From: Sarcophilus harrisii
Taxonomy: Eukaryota > Chordata > Mammalia > Dasyuromorphia > Dasyuridae
Reading direction: 5' to 3'
Length of the DNA stretch: 64,000 bases
NCBI RefSeq assembly: GCF_902635505.1
Contig: NC_045427.1
Location: 260,173,922-260,237,921 of the forward strand
Every line of letters starts with the position of its first letter. The stretch's first letter is position 1. A program made the translations under genes and the position numbers. Of this stretch, positions 11,464 through 38,800 are shown in pieces. The notes under the pieces were generated by a model. The model ran no database searches, had not been told where the DNA came from, and worked only from the letters and a program-made list of their open reading frames with translations.

Positions 11464-11749
11464 GCCACTGCACGGGATCAAGGGAAGCTCAGTAGCTGAA
11501 GGGGACCCTGCCAAGCTCTCCCTTTTCCGATCCCTTCACCTCCGGAGCCCGTCTCACAAACTCAGCCACTCTGTTCCCGGCGTTTCCTTTGGATTGCTTG
11601 AGGATCTTCTCCAGCCGGTACCTGCTCTTTGCTTCCCAGGACTTCGGCGCACCAGCTGCGCTTGGAAGATAACCCAGGGACTGCGCGCTACCCCTACCCC
11701 ATCCCTGTAGCGGAGGATTGCTAGAGTCCCGGCGCCTTAATCCACGCAG
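11463..11749 (+). other. THBS1: THBS1 exon 1, noncoding 5' UTR
   Basis: Starts at the inferred cap site downstream of the TATA-like box and ends at a consensus donor, ACGCAG|GTAAGA. CpG-bearing, GC-rich for this window. Human THBS1 also has a noncoding first exon. The start is accurate only to within tens of bases. Confidence 0.7.
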
Positions 11750-11851
11750 GTAAGATCATAGCCGCCTTTCCGCTGCTTTTGGGACACGGGCCACTCAGGT
11801 CTGTTCTATTTAAAAATTTCTCACCAAACTTTATCATTTCATCATTAAGCC

Positions 11852-11854
<3 letters not shown>

Positions 11855-11895
<41 letters not shown>
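11855..11895. repeat. (AC)n microsatellite in THBS1 intron 1
   Basis: About 20 uninterrupted AC units, 105 bp downstream of the exon 1 donor. Confidence 0.95.
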
Positions 11896-11898
<3 letters not shown>

Positions 11899-12546
11899 AC
11901 CACCACCACTCTGAGGACGAAAAAAAATCCTTATTCATCCCATTCACTAGGAACTGGCCCCAAGATCATTCAATTCATTCTCCCTCCCCTATCCTCTTTC
12001 TTCCACCGGTCTCTAGAAATTCACCCCACACACCTCTGAGAAATTCAAGGACAACCTCAGGAGCCATTGTGACTCAGAACCCAAGCTCCACAAGAAAGTC
12101 TCAATATTTCATTAACTTCCAAAACATACTTTAAAAATGAGGTTTCTCCAGTCGTTTGACAGTCATCCAAGGAAAAGCTACGGCTTCTCTCACAAAATGA
12201 TGTCTCCCCCCCTCTGTGTTTCGCTTTCTCAAGGATCCATTGTCCCCAAGTTTTCCCAGAAAAAAGTTCCCAGGATTTAAGTGTTTCCCCTACAACCCTC
12301 AGCATTTCTGTCCCATTCCATACCATTTTTTCCAGAACTAGACTGGACTGGACTGAATAGAACTTCTCCCTCAAGAAAATTTTGAGAGCACAGGGAAATC
12401 ACAGATCCCACAAGCACAAGTCCCATCCACAACTATTTCCCTTTCTCTCATCCCCTTCCCTCTCTGAGTCTTAGAGCTTCGTTGTCCCGATACTGACTTC
12501 GCTCGCTCTCCACAGGTTTTGGGTCCTGGACACAAACAGCTCCATC

Positions 12547-26799
<14,253 letters not shown>

Positions 26800-26807
<8 letters not shown>

Positions 26808-28950
26808 TCACCAAACTGTTGCTCAATAGACTGAACTTTCAAAATGCTGTGTTGCACCTTCTAAAACAATGGACTTTAAGAGCCCCTGAGATCATCCTTT
26901 TCCTCCCTTCTGTCTTCTGCTTCACTAAATGTGGATTCTAAAATATGACTTACCTCCAGAAAATGCTACTTAAAAAACAGACTCGTCATTCAGACTCTAT
27001 GGAACAAGAGGACATCTTTCAAGGCTATAAAGGATTACTTTTAGTCTACAGTTGAGCAAGAAAAAGTGTTTGCTTGATTCATTCGGAAAGATGTTTGCTA
27101 TGCTGTTGATTACAGGGTACTTATGCTGCCTCTGCAATTGGCAGCTCCATGAAATGGCATTTTATAAAGAGGACATATCTGGATGAGCTGTGAATTCTAT
27201 CAAAAGCATTTTCATGCATGTGAGGGACAGATCAACTGATTGATTAGCAAAAAAGAAACTCCCCTTACTTACCCTCTTGTAAAAATGGATGTGGTGAGTT
27301 GGGAGAATGTTTCTGGGGCAGAGGGAGGCAGGTAGATCCACATAACATGTCTGGAGAAAACATGGAGAACTGTTACATGTTTGATAATGAATTTTTTTTT
27401 TTGAGGTGAATGAAAAAATTATTGCTGGACTTCAGGATACTGTCCAACAGTATTAGCTGGTTAATCCTTATCAATAGACACATAAATGGAAGAGGGGAGA
27501 GAGGGAAGAATTGGCACACTGGATTCCCAGCCCTCTCTACCACCATCACCTTTAAAACTCCAAATTGGCAGTCACAATTAACTAATGGAAGGCAAAGCTT
27601 CCCTGCCATTGTTTGGTTAAAGATGATCTGTTTTATTCCAGATGTAGCTTTTGCAGATGTAGCAAAAAAGTAGGAAGACCTACCATCTCAGTGAGCACAC
27701 ATGTTGTCCTCCAAGGAATAGGCAACTGTGCTTATATTTTATGGTTAGAAAGGCACAAAATTTATTAGCAATCTAAATAGACATTCCTTTTTATCTTTTT
27801 TATCAGTGTCATGGACTTTTATAACTCTCTTTCTTGGATTGTAGATTTTTTAAAAAGCCCTTTAAAATGTAACATATTTATTTTTTACCTTTCCTGGATG
27901 ACCTATGACTGAAGGACTATTCAAGAAGCAAGGAAGAAACGTAGAGACTATCCATATAATCATTGTTACGAGTCTTCATGACTGTAAGATTGTAAATACA
28001 GATTATTTATTAACTCTGTTCTACCTTGAATTTAGGTTTAGTTTTGAAAGTGCTTGGATCAGATAGTTGAAATTTATCAACTACAAAAGAATAGATGTCC
28101 CCTAAGAATGTGGCTCAAGAAGAAGCAGTGAGTGGGGGTGTTCTTTCAGTTAGTGAGTGTGAGTGATTGTTTTTTTTCTGGTCTTTTATGTTTTTGTTTT
28201 TGTCTATGGACAGTTTGGTTGGCTGTAGATTAGTGGGTTGACTTTCAGATGACTAAGAATGCCAAGAGGCCTTTACATACTGTCTATCCCAATCTCTAAT
28301 GTCTGTTGTCAGGGAGAGGGAAAACCATTTATACCTGTTACCTTTCATTTTTCCAAAAGAGAAAAAAAATGACAAAGGTGAAACTTATGTACAAATATTA
28401 CCTCATTTGTTGTGTGACTGAGATAAGAACCTTCTCATCAAGTGGAAAGAGTTTTAATGTCCAACAAACTTTTAAAGCTACTGTAGTACTAAAAACATTC
28501 AATGTTGTACATAGTATAAAAAAAGAAACTTTGCAGAAATGTATTCCCTGTAAGAAAATGGCACCAAAATGTTAAATACAATTTCTGATGTTATGTTTTT
28601 CTGTCATCCTGTATACCATTGCTTTATTTTTATAAATTATTTTTCTCATTGCCATTGAAATAGATATCTCATATTGTGTAGATATGCTATTTAAATAATT
28701 TATCAGGAAATGCTACCTGTAGAGTTAGTATTTCTATTTTTATAAAATGTTTGCACACTGAATTGAAGATTTTTTTTTTTGCTTCTTTCTCCCTCCCCCC
28801 CAGGTTTGTACTATTTGCATATATTCTTTTTTTCTAAGAATGTGGGGTTTTTTAAAACACATTTTTATCCATTTTACAGTTTAAAGCAATGTTAAATTGT
28901 ACAGTTTCTTACATACAAGGAACAACAATAAATCAATATGGAAATTTATA
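26800..28950 (+). CDS. THBS1: THBS1 exon 22: last two codons, stop and long 3' UTR
   Basis: Acceptor CTTCCTACAG|ATTCC. Completes Asp, then Ser and TAA at 26805-26807. The remaining 2.1 kb is 3' UTR, AT-rich, with AU-rich pentamers (ATTTA at 27876, 28005 and 28689), as expected for a rapidly turned-over, growth-factor-induced mRNA. It aligns by eye with parts of the human 3' UTR (for example AACTGTTACATGTT near 27368). The end is set by the poly(A) signal at 28927. Confidence 0.92.
28927..28932 (+). promoter_or_regulatory. THBS1: THBS1 poly(A) signal AATAAA
   Basis: AATAAA in the context GGAACAACAATAAATCAATA, the same context as the human THBS1 terminal signal. Cleavage is expected 10-30 bases downstream. 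Confidence 0.85.
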
Positions 28951-29164
28951 TTTACAGTTACTGATTCTCATTTCATTTGTTCTCTATGATTTCATTTTAT
29001 GAAACATTAGTACATTCTATACTTAATGAATTCAGTATACACATAGTACTTAACTATATCAGGTAAACCTTCCAAAAGACTTCTATGGAACCTGAGTCAT
29101 CTAATTCTAGCATATACTTATTCAGCCTGCAATCTTAGGAATATTTCAATATTTGTTCTTTTAA

Positions 29165-29272
29165 TTTATTTTTTTTTTAATTTCTTCAACATTAATCCTT
29201 GCAAAACCTTGTGTTCCAATTTTCTCCCCTTTCCCCCACCCCCTCCTCTAGATGGCAAGTAGTCCAAATTTT
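29165..29272 (-). mobile_element. L1 3' UTR fragment just past THBS1
   Basis: Antisense of the L1 end: 'tcaacattaatccttgcaaa', 'accttgtgttccaattttc' and 'cctctagatggcaagtagtc', flanked by T runs. Only about 100 bp, starting some 215 bp beyond the THBS1 poly(A) site. Confidence 0.8.
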
Positions 29273-30614
29273 TTTTTAAAAAACACCTAAAATATCAATC
29301 TACAAAGAATAACATTTATTTAGTTTTAATCTCAAAGAATAACAAAGAGAGAAAGAAAGGAGTTCAGTCAAGTCATAAAATTACCCAAATAAATTAAAGA
29401 AAGCCTTGGGTGGGTACACAGGGTGAATGCTGGGTAAAGATTCTCAAAGCTTGTAGACAATTAAGTTAAGTATAGTTTGACAAATCAAGTCAAGTAAAAC
29501 AGAATTCCTTTTTAGAACAGGGTTCTCAACCTGAGTCTGGATAGATTTCAAGAGACCCTGGTTCTTTTACAGGAAAAAAAAATACATCTGTATTTGCATT
29601 AACATTTAATTATTTAATTATTTTAAAACATTTTAAGGAGATAATAGTCTTTATTATACAGTGTAAAGGACCCATCTTACACACACATACACACACACTT
29701 ATACATACATATGAATGATATATACAAGCACATCAGTTTGCACTAACAATTTCTGCTTTAGAAAACATGAACAAAAACCCATAGTCAGAACTAAATGAAG
29801 ATTAAAAAGTACCGAGCATTTAGAGCTAGAAAAAGAAAAAAAAAAAAAAAAAAAAAACACTTGATAATTGACTCTGCTCCAAATGCTAAGGAGTTAATAA
29901 GAGCAATACTCAAGTTCACATATTGTAGCAGATCACATTTAATCACACAGAATATTGACTGCAACAGTTCAATTTTATCTCAAAAATGCAGACCTGAAGC
30001 AGAAATACCAAAATAGTTGTGGTATGCTGTCCAAGAATCTCAGTAAGGTGTTATTACACCAAATAATCTTTTGAAAACCAATACATTCAGTCTAAAGACA
30101 GTGGAAGATTAAGTAGGTACCAGTGGCTCCTTAGCAGAACAGGTTAAATCAATAAGATGTAATTTCCAGAAAACAAAAACAGAATGTAGAACATAGGAAA
30201 TGATTACTTTCTTTAGTCGTTCCCTATATTTCTCTCTAGAATGCTGTTAAATTTTGCTTTTGAGAACAGTAGATTTCATGAAAATAGATGTTAGAAATGG
30301 AAACATGGTCATTGAGGTTTTAGTTTTTTCATATGACAAGAGTTCATTATGTATAGTTCTGAACAGAATTACATTATTAGAGGGTAATAAATTGCAAGTC
30401 CCCATAGGCTTTTATAATGAAATGGTATCAACATTTTTCTTTATGACCCTATAAAGAGCACCAGAAATAGAAAAATTTACCTTACTACTCTTAATTTCAT
30501 CACCAAGAATGATTATTCTTTCCAGATCATTGCCCAAGTACCTTATTTTAGGGCAAACACTTGGCCTCAAAAATAATCTTAACTGAGGAACAAAAGCATC
30601 GTTCTTTTTTTCCC
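29273..30614. other. Gap between the THBS1 and FSIP1 3' ends
   Basis: AT-rich DNA with a poly-A run (29837-29856) and a (CA) patch (29683-29698). No exon seen. A second possible FSIP1 poly(A) signal on the minus strand lies near 29650. Confidence 0.45.
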
Positions 30615-30844
30615 TGAGACTGAATGACATTTTATTTTTCTAATATAGTTCACATAGAATCGTAATTCAAAATTACCTTCTCTGGCTTTCTAAAGAATTA
30701 TACTTGGCTCACTGATAAGGGGAATGGTCTTAATACTTTTGATGACATTGGAATGTGATATCTTTAGTGTAAGGAATTCTCAGATAACGATTCTCCATCT
30801 TCCAATTCTGGTACATACATTCTAGGTAATTTAAGTCTGGAAGA

Positions 30845-30950
30845 CTAAAACTAGGGTCACACAGCCAATCTGTGTCAGGAGCAAGACATAAACTTAACTC
30901 TTCATGGTTCTGAGAACCATTTTCTATCTACTGTTACATTGCTTTTTGTT
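30845..30950. mobile_element. MIR-like fragment
   Basis: 'ctagggtcacacagccaatc', 'tgtgtcaggagcaagacata' and 'ctatctactgttacattgct' are MIR-like. Too decayed to assign fully. Confidence 0.45.
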
Positions 30951-31337
30951 TTTAATGGGTGACAAATTTAAAAACCATTTCTGTTTTGCCCTTCTTCTTG
31001 CAAACTATAATAGAATGTATCTCTCTGCAAAATCTCATTTATAAAACCAGATGTGTTTTAAGAATACATAGATATTGCCTGGAAATATTTCTCCAGTCTG
31101 GAAATATTTGTATTTTCTTAAACCTTTAGTTGTATCAAACCATTAATGGAGACAGCTCTTAATCAGGAAAGAAACTTGGATTTAGGAGACAGCAAAGAAA
31201 GGAAAATGTTAATGAAGCTAAAATCCTCAGGGAGGCTAATGAATAATCAGGACACAAACAGTCAAATCTAGGTCTCCTCAGGTTAACTCCTCCATTAACC
31301 CTTACTCATTCTAATTGTGCTGATGACTATGTGAATT

Positions 31338-31384
31338 AATGGATGGATGGATGGCAGATGAATGAATGAATGAATGAATGAAAA
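31338..31384. repeat. (GGAT)n/(GAAT)n microsatellite
   Basis: Three to four ATGG units, then five GAAT units; it runs into an ancient repeat. Confidence 0.9.
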
Positions 31385-31500
31385 AGCATTTAGTAAGTGA
31401 TTACTACATTCCAAGCATTGTGTCCAATGCTGGAGATACAAACTCAAAAAAAAATAAAATAAAATAACCCCTGTCCTCCAGGAACTTACATTCTAAAAGA
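31385..31500 (+). repeat. Ancient interspersed repeat fragment
   Basis: 'gcatttagtaagtgattact', 'caagcattgtgtccaatgct', 'ggagatacaaactc' and 'aggaacttacattctaaaag' match a widespread mammalian repeat phrase ('tttattaagcacttactatg'). A second copy is at 34254-34400. Family not named. Confidence 0.5.
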
Positions 31501-32795
31501 AGGAAAAACACTTTATATAGGAAAGTGGTGGCCAGGGAGAGGCACTTTGGATCAGACAATCATGGGACTAGTGAGTTCTTTGGGGGAAAAAAATGTGCCC
31601 TATTAAAATTCTGTCATCTGTTAAAATAACACAAAATAGTGTATGATATAATATGTCACACTGAATTTGTTAGGAGACTCTGAATTCATTGATAGTGACA
31701 TCCGCTGGTACTGGTATAAAAGACCTCTTGGCATCAGTATAATTACATTGACATAGTAGAGCCTTTACATTAACATGAAGTGTTTTCATTTTAAACCAGT
31801 GAACAGCATATTACAGAAGAAGGGCCTGAATGTGAAATTTGCTTGTCAACAATTTCTTTAAAAAATAACTATGGAATTCATTAAAATGAGCCAAGTAAAA
31901 TTGACACAATGTTATCCAAGAACACTCTGTGATAATTTGCCAGCATGAAACAATAATGTTTCATGGATATTACTCAGAATTTCAAAAACGGCATAATAGA
32001 TTGTTCATTTCCTGAATCAAAAATAGGATGTGTTCCTACTTTCAAAGCCAAATCAGCCTATATTGGTTTGACATAAGATATTTTGTTGTGAGTCCAAATT
32101 ACTGACTTGTCCCTTGCAGTATGCCTTTTTCTCTAACTACCATCAGAGAATTATAAATCTATAATTGTCTGAAAGACGGCAAATAAAGGTAACAATAAAC
32201 TTCTATTTGCTATAGATGATTGGTGAGGAGTCAGGACATAATAATTTGACAGACTGCTCTGTAGTAGAATAAAAGAAGCAACTATGAAAACTTGTGAAAA
32301 AAAAGTGTACATTTTCTCTTTGTTTTGTTTTTTTTCCATGCCTTTAAACTATAAAGATGATAGTGTAGGGATTATTTTCTAGGGTGTAGTGAAAAAACAG
32401 AAATCTAATAAAAATCAGCAAAAATTGACAATAACTACAATGAGGTTAAGATACCCTTAAAATTAAAATTAAAAAACAGTGGCTACACAACATTACAGGA
32501 AAGGAAAAGATGCTGAAAAATCAGGTCTGTTCCTGCACTCAGCCCAGTGGCATATGTACAATAAGCAATTAGCAAAAGCATCTGTGAGAGAGTTCACATA
32601 CTTAAATTATAACAAAAGTGAATTAATTAATTTTACAAACAAATGAAGATAAAAAGACATTAATACATTCAGCACTGAGGGAAGCCTTCCCTGAATTCAA
32701 TGATGTAGTAAAGTCAATCATATGGAAAAAAAGCTTGCCTTTCAACTAGATTTACTAGTCTAGAGTCTAAAGTACATCCTAACAGTTTGTTTTCC

Positions 32796-32851
32796 TTAGG
32801 AATCTCTGTCTTCCTCTTCTTCTTCTGTCTTGACTTCTGTTGTTAATTCAT
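32796..32851 (-). CDS. FSIP1: FSIP1 last coding exon
   Basis: Acceptor on the minus strand is CTTCTTGCACAG|ATGAATTA. The base G carried from the previous exon completes GAT, giving DELTTEVKTEEEEEDRDS then TAA at 32798-32796. The acidic, lysine-containing tail resembles human (ADEQETKDAAEECKEP) in length and character, not in exact sequence. Too short to stand out as a reading frame; found from splice phase and position. Confidence 0.85.
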
Positions 32852-35800
32852 CTGTGCAAGAAGGCAAGAACAGAATTATTAGGTCATGAGAATATGTGCA
32901 TGAGCAACCAGAGTGGTGGGAAACCACAGAATTTTAGAATGAGAAGAAACCTTAGAAATCATCTAGTCTGGTTTCTCTTTTTTGACAAATGGAGAAATTT
33001 TGGCCTCAGGATGGGAAAGGACTAACTACATAGTTCATGGGAGATGCTAAGGGATCAGGGGTCCTCAAACTTTTTAAATAGGGGGCCAGTTCACTGTCCC
33101 TCAGACTGTTGGAAGGCCAGACTATAGTAAAAACAAAAACTTTGTTTTGTGGGCCTTTAAATAAAGAAACTTCATAGCCCTAGGTGAGGGGGATAAACGT
33201 CCTCAGCTGCCGCATCTGGCCAGCAGGCCATAGTTTGAGGACCCCTGGCTCTAGATTTTCAATCTTGTGCTTTTCTACCACCTTTGAACATAAGGAAGTA
33301 GATGGAAATAATTTCTAACAATTAGAGCCATCTAAAAGTGGGACAGACTGCCTTAAGAGGAGATGGGTTCTCCCTCACTAGAAATCTTTGAGCAGAGACT
33401 CAAAGACCATTTCTCAGATATGTTGTAGTAAGGATTCTTTCTCAATATGGGTGGGAAAAAATGGTCATTTCAAACCCTAAAATTCAGTGATTCTCTAGGT
33501 TTGTGAATTCAGGAAATTAGCTTAATAATTCAATAACATTCTCCTTTAATATTTACCGAGGATTACAATGTACTAAGTATTATGCAGCTAACCAGAATAA
33601 GCCAAAGAAAGCTACCTGGACCTTCAGGAGCCTCCATTTTAAATAATGGTTGATAAAAATTTGCTGTTTGTTGGCTGCAAAGAACTTGATGACTTAAAAC
33701 TTGGGAGTGGTGATCTGGAATGGAATAATCATGTAGATTCCCAATGGTATGGGTGATAGAAAAAGAACTTAGGAGATTTTGAAACTTGGACCCTGAGGAA
33801 CTAAATTCTTCTAAAAAGAAAGAGCAGAAGTAGTCATTTGATTTTTATTTTTTTAATTCTGTGTTGTTTCTAGAAAATGGAGCAGGGACTACAAATTATA
33901 TTAAAAGGAAATTGATTGGAGGAAATTCCCCTTTTAATTTCTTTTGTAGAGGTTGTATTAAGGAGTTTTCTAACAATTCTTTTACAAAATATGAAAGCTG
34001 CTCTGATTGTGTCAAAAAGGAGCAATATGTTTGGTATCACATATACATTTAACATGTCCCTGGAGGGTTTAAAATAGTCACATTTTGGAAAGTTGAGGAC
34101 AATCCAAATCAAAAACCAGAAGCAGAGAAAAAAAACCTAGATCCTGTAAAGGAATTCTCCTTTGGGGGGAAGAGAGGAATTTTCTCTTTTCTCTCTCTCC
34201 CATAATCCATTTCATTTAGAAGGGGAACAAAGTGATTGTCAGAGATCGTCAGAATGAATGAAAAGGCATACATTAAGAACTTACTATATATGGGTCAAGT
34301 ACTGTGCTAAACACTAGGGACACATTTTAAAAAGCAAGATAATCTGTGTTCTAACAATCTAAAGGGGAGGAAAGAATACATAAGGAAAGTAGAGGCCAAA
34401 GAGGGACGATTAGTTTTTTGATTTGTGACCTGAAGAAGTTCATCATGCATGGTTGCTTAACAAAATGGAGTGAGAATGGTTTTCCAAGTCTAGTGAATGG
34501 CACAGAATTAGACTATAGAATTAAATAAAGGAAGCTCATGGAAAAACATCTTAGATGTCAAATACAAGGTTCATTTTGGAGTTTATACAGAGGGACAGGT
34601 AGAAACCAGGAAGAGCTCTAGAAGAAGCCATGATAAAAAAAAAAGGGGGGGGGGAGGGGGCAATTGTCTTTAATGGGATTTTCTCTTGGACAAAGGGAAA
34701 TGATCAAAGCTGAAAAAAGGCTGGTGAAGACATTATTGAGGTCCCAGCATGTCTGGAAAAGGAGATGGGTCATTTATGTAGCAAGAAAGAGACCACAGGA
34801 GAAGTATATAAGTAAATCTTGGAAACCATCAGAATAAAAGGAAGTCCCACAGAGCACTGGATAGATTTGCTATGGAAGATTTCTGTTATAGGGAAATACT
34901 GACCAGGACTGCCTAGGCTAAGAAGGCATAAGGGAGGAATTACAATCTATACTAATGGAAGAAATGTAATAATGATGAAATCATAAGATTTTCACAATGT
35001 CAAAGTACCTAATTCATAAAGTATAATTAAAAATTATTAGTGATGTACAAATTGATGGATTGTTGTTGTTTTCAGTTGTGCTAGACTCATCGTGACCCTA
35101 TTTGGGATTTTCTTGGAAAAGAGACTAGAGTGGCTTGCTTTTTCCTTCTCCAATTTATTTTACAGATGAGGAAACTGAGGCAGACAGGGTTAAGTGGCCT
35201 CCTCAGGGTCCCATAGCTACTAAGAGTCTGAGGCCAAATTTGAACTCAGAAAGATGAGTTTTTCTGATTCCAGGCCAGGCACTCTATCCACTGCACCCTC
35301 CTAGCTGCCCACAAATTGCTGGATACTTCTAAAATATACCTGCAGGCTCAAAAAGATGACTATTAATTCATAACACTACTAGGGTATGAACTTGAATGCC
35401 AGCTCTGTCACTTAACTCAGGGTGTGACTTTGCAGAGGTCAAACTTAACCTTCTCTGATTCTAAGTTTATACATCTGCAAAATGAGGACAGTAATATTTG
35501 CCTTGATAATATAATAGGGTTGTTGTGAAATTCAAAGTTAATTAAAATGTTACATATATCCTGACTATCATTATTAGAGAAAGTATTATGCAAAAATTGA
35601 TGGTCAGCCAGCCAAACCAACCTCTATAAGAAAAATCTTCCTGAGAAATAAAAATATTAAGAATTTAAAGACTATAATATAATAGCTGATAGTTTATGTA
35701 GCCCTTTCAGGTTTGTGATGTATTTTATATAGTCATTATAGCATTTGATAGAAAGAAACCTTATTGCAATTATAATTCATCTCACACATTCTTTAAACCA

Positions 35801-38800
35801 ATGGAAATTTAAAGTGAATAAACATATATAAAAACATAGTAAGGTTTATCTTTTGCTGAGTTCTCTCAGGGAAAATGGTTCAGACTGAAAGGAAATGGGA
35901 TTTCAAGTAATTAAAGGCATAAGAGACCCCATTGATGCCCTTTGGAAGGCAATTTACCTAAATGATACCCAAGTATCCTCAAAGTATAAGGTATTTAAGA
36001 GAAGCAGAAAGAAATCTATCAAAAGCACCCACTTAGCAAGCCAAAGTTTTTTTCTGTAGAAAATTTCAAGGATAATAGCCTCATTGTTCTTATCCTCCCA
36101 CTCCCACACAATGAAAGGCAATTAGTCCACACAACTAATAGCTGTACTGCTTATTTCTCAAAACAATAAAAGCTCCCTTTGAAACTTTCCAGGTGGAGGG
36201 GATAATGATATATACCAATATGTACTCACTGCAGGTCCCTGCATATATATAGTCTAGAAAACAATTTTCACATTTAAAGGTTTTAGCAAGCAATTCCAAT
36301 CATATGGGCCTTCTTAGAGAAAAATGACTAAATTAATAAAAAATATTTGCATAAAATTTCTTGAGTTTAGAGAATTAATTCTCTCAAATCACCACAGCAA
36401 GGCATTGATGTCCAGATAGATAATGAAGTTGATGCACACATTGCCCGAGCTAGCTCAGCTTTTAGGAGGCTCCAGAAGAAAATGTGGGAGAGAAGAGGCA
36501 CTAGATTGATTGCCTACTGAACTGAGGGTTTACAGAACCAGTGTGCTGACCTCTTTGTTGTATACTTCTGAAATCTAAACAGTTTATCAGTCCCATGCTT
36601 CCACTTAAAATTATTTTAGGAAGATTCTGAAAATCACCTAGCAGGATAAAATACTGGAATCACAGGTCCTTTCTGGAGCTAAATTGCCATACACTCAGAG
36701 TCCATTTCAGAGAGAGCAACTCCAGCAGGATGGCCACATAGATGGAATCCCATATATACATTTGCCTAAAACTACTATACAGAGAACTCACATAGGGCAA
36801 GTGCTTGTATATTTATGAGTTTTCTCATTAAGTCAGGAAAAGTGATACAAGGATTTCTCAAGGTTTGTCTGAAGAATTTTAGTATCAATTGTGAATCATG
36901 GGAGATGTACTCTATGAGCAAAGCAGAAGTGCAGTAGCACAAGGTAAGATATGCACATTTTGAGACATCGCCAATCCTAAATTTCAAATAGACTATTTGT
37001 GCCTAATCTGTACTAGAGCTTTCTAAGCTCCTATTGAATAGACCAGTGTCAGCCAAACACACTACACCCTGATCCTAATGGCATGATGTCATTGGTCCTC
37101 CTAGAGCAAGAAGGTTCAACAACAATTATCACACTTTCTTTCAACTAAGTTGTTAAATCAACATATAAGGAAAAACTTTTCAAGTTCTACTTACAAGTAA
37201 ATGACTTCCAAAGAAACCTGTATCTTATAAATTTGTGCATATAAATATATCAAGACTCATTTGATGGAATATAACAACTTACTAACACCAAAGGGTAATG
37301 AAATCGCTATCCTTGACATTCTTAAATTCTTTTTCTATTTGTGAAAAATGCATTCACTCACTGGGATTTTTGAGGCTTATTTTCTTTCCACTCTTTCACT
37401 GATAACTGCCATGGAAGTAGCAGCTGGAGAAAGGTGGGGAAAAAGATATGATGATGGTAATTCTGATGGCATTTCTCTTACTTCATTACCTCCCTTTTCA
37501 TGCCTTCCATTTTTTTCCTCCTTTCCTCTTTTCTGTCTTTCCTCCCTCCTTATGCATAATAAATTCTTCCTTCTTTCTCTCCTTTCTTTCCTTTCCTTCC
37601 CTTTGTCCTTCCTTCCCTCCTTTCTTTCTTTTTTCTCTCCTTCCTGCAAAATGAAGATAAACAGCTCATGTATGGCAGGGTCCCTAAATCCTGCACAGGC
37701 ATTCTACATTCAATATACTTATGTTTATTTCAAGAGAAAATGAATATGATACTTAAGACTCATGGGAATCTATAGAAACAATAAAAAACATTAGCAGTCG
37801 ATCAATAGTCTATCATATCTCCCCTTCCTTCCTAGAAAAAAAAAAAGGTAAGAGATTTCATCAGGGAAATGTATAATTGGGAGATAAGATGAGTTGGGTA
37901 TATTGCAAGAGTGAAGGCCACCAATGGATAACCTTGGACCTCCACTGGAATAACCGAAATGCCAGGAGAAGGTGAGGAAGGACTCCACTCTAGCACATTG
38001 GGGAATTTTTCTATGAGGAAGTTGTGGGAAAATATGGTCAAATATGGTCTTTCAGGACAGATGGGCACCAGTGAGTTTAAACTGCATCATCAGAAGAAAC
38101 ATCAAAATCAATGACACAACAGCTGCACTTGAAACAGGCCATGAATGGAATATTGGGATAAGGACAAGAAAAAAAAAAAAAAGACACTAAGCACTGTTGC
38201 AAAGCTCAGATTCAAATAAAGGGAGGGAATAAAGAGGTATGGACTAAAATATCTCAGAGGAAACAGAAAGGATTCACACATAATAAAGCTTTATTTACAG
38301 AAAATTTCTATCCCTTTTTACAAGGTCCCTGTAATTCAGTACAAGAAGAGTCCATTGAGTAGTAAGTCATCCCAGAGTGTAAAGCTCTGTGAATCTGGAC
38401 CAGGGAGTATCAAGGTGAGTACAGAGGTGTCACCAAAGTAAATAAACACTGCCCAGGGATCTGTTTGTACTTATGATTTATGTATTGTCTTTATGAGTTC
38501 ACATGGAATTGGGGGAATAAGGATTGTGACTAAATCTGTGATTCACAGGCCTATAGGCAACTCCCAAGTGAAGAAACTTCCTCTATGAATACACGTTTTT
38601 TGTAACTTAAAGTCTTAAAAAGAACTGACTAAAGCAGTGGTGTCAAACTCAAAACAGAAACTCAGGCCACTAAACACTACCTAAGGATAAGGATCCCTAC
38701 TAATTACTTTGAAAAACAGATTGATATTATTTATATCCCCCATATGTTTTATTTTGTTAAATATTTACCAATTAAATTTTAATCTGTCCGAAGGCATGTA

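Larger units (their letters stand above)
30615..32795 (-). other. FSIP1: Probable FSIP1 3' UTR
   Basis: The first AATAAA on the minus strand downstream of the FSIP1 stop lies at 30636-30631, followed after about 30 bases by a T-rich patch. That would give a 2.2-kb 3' UTR and leave about 1.7 kb to the THBS1 end. No closer canonical signal was seen, but a variant signal could end it earlier. Contains an (GGAT)n/(GAAT)n microsatellite and old repeats. Confidence 0.35.

Noticed and set aside
11072-11499. Overlapping reading frames on both strands (83-133 codons) over the THBS1 promoter and exon 1
   Set aside because: They come from the G-rich tract (poly-Gly/Arg or Pro-rich products), lack splice or homology support, and cover the promoter.
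37348-37743. Frame of 131 codons in the FSIP1 intron
   Set aside because: Dominated by the CTTT/CCTT microsatellite; no homology or splice context.
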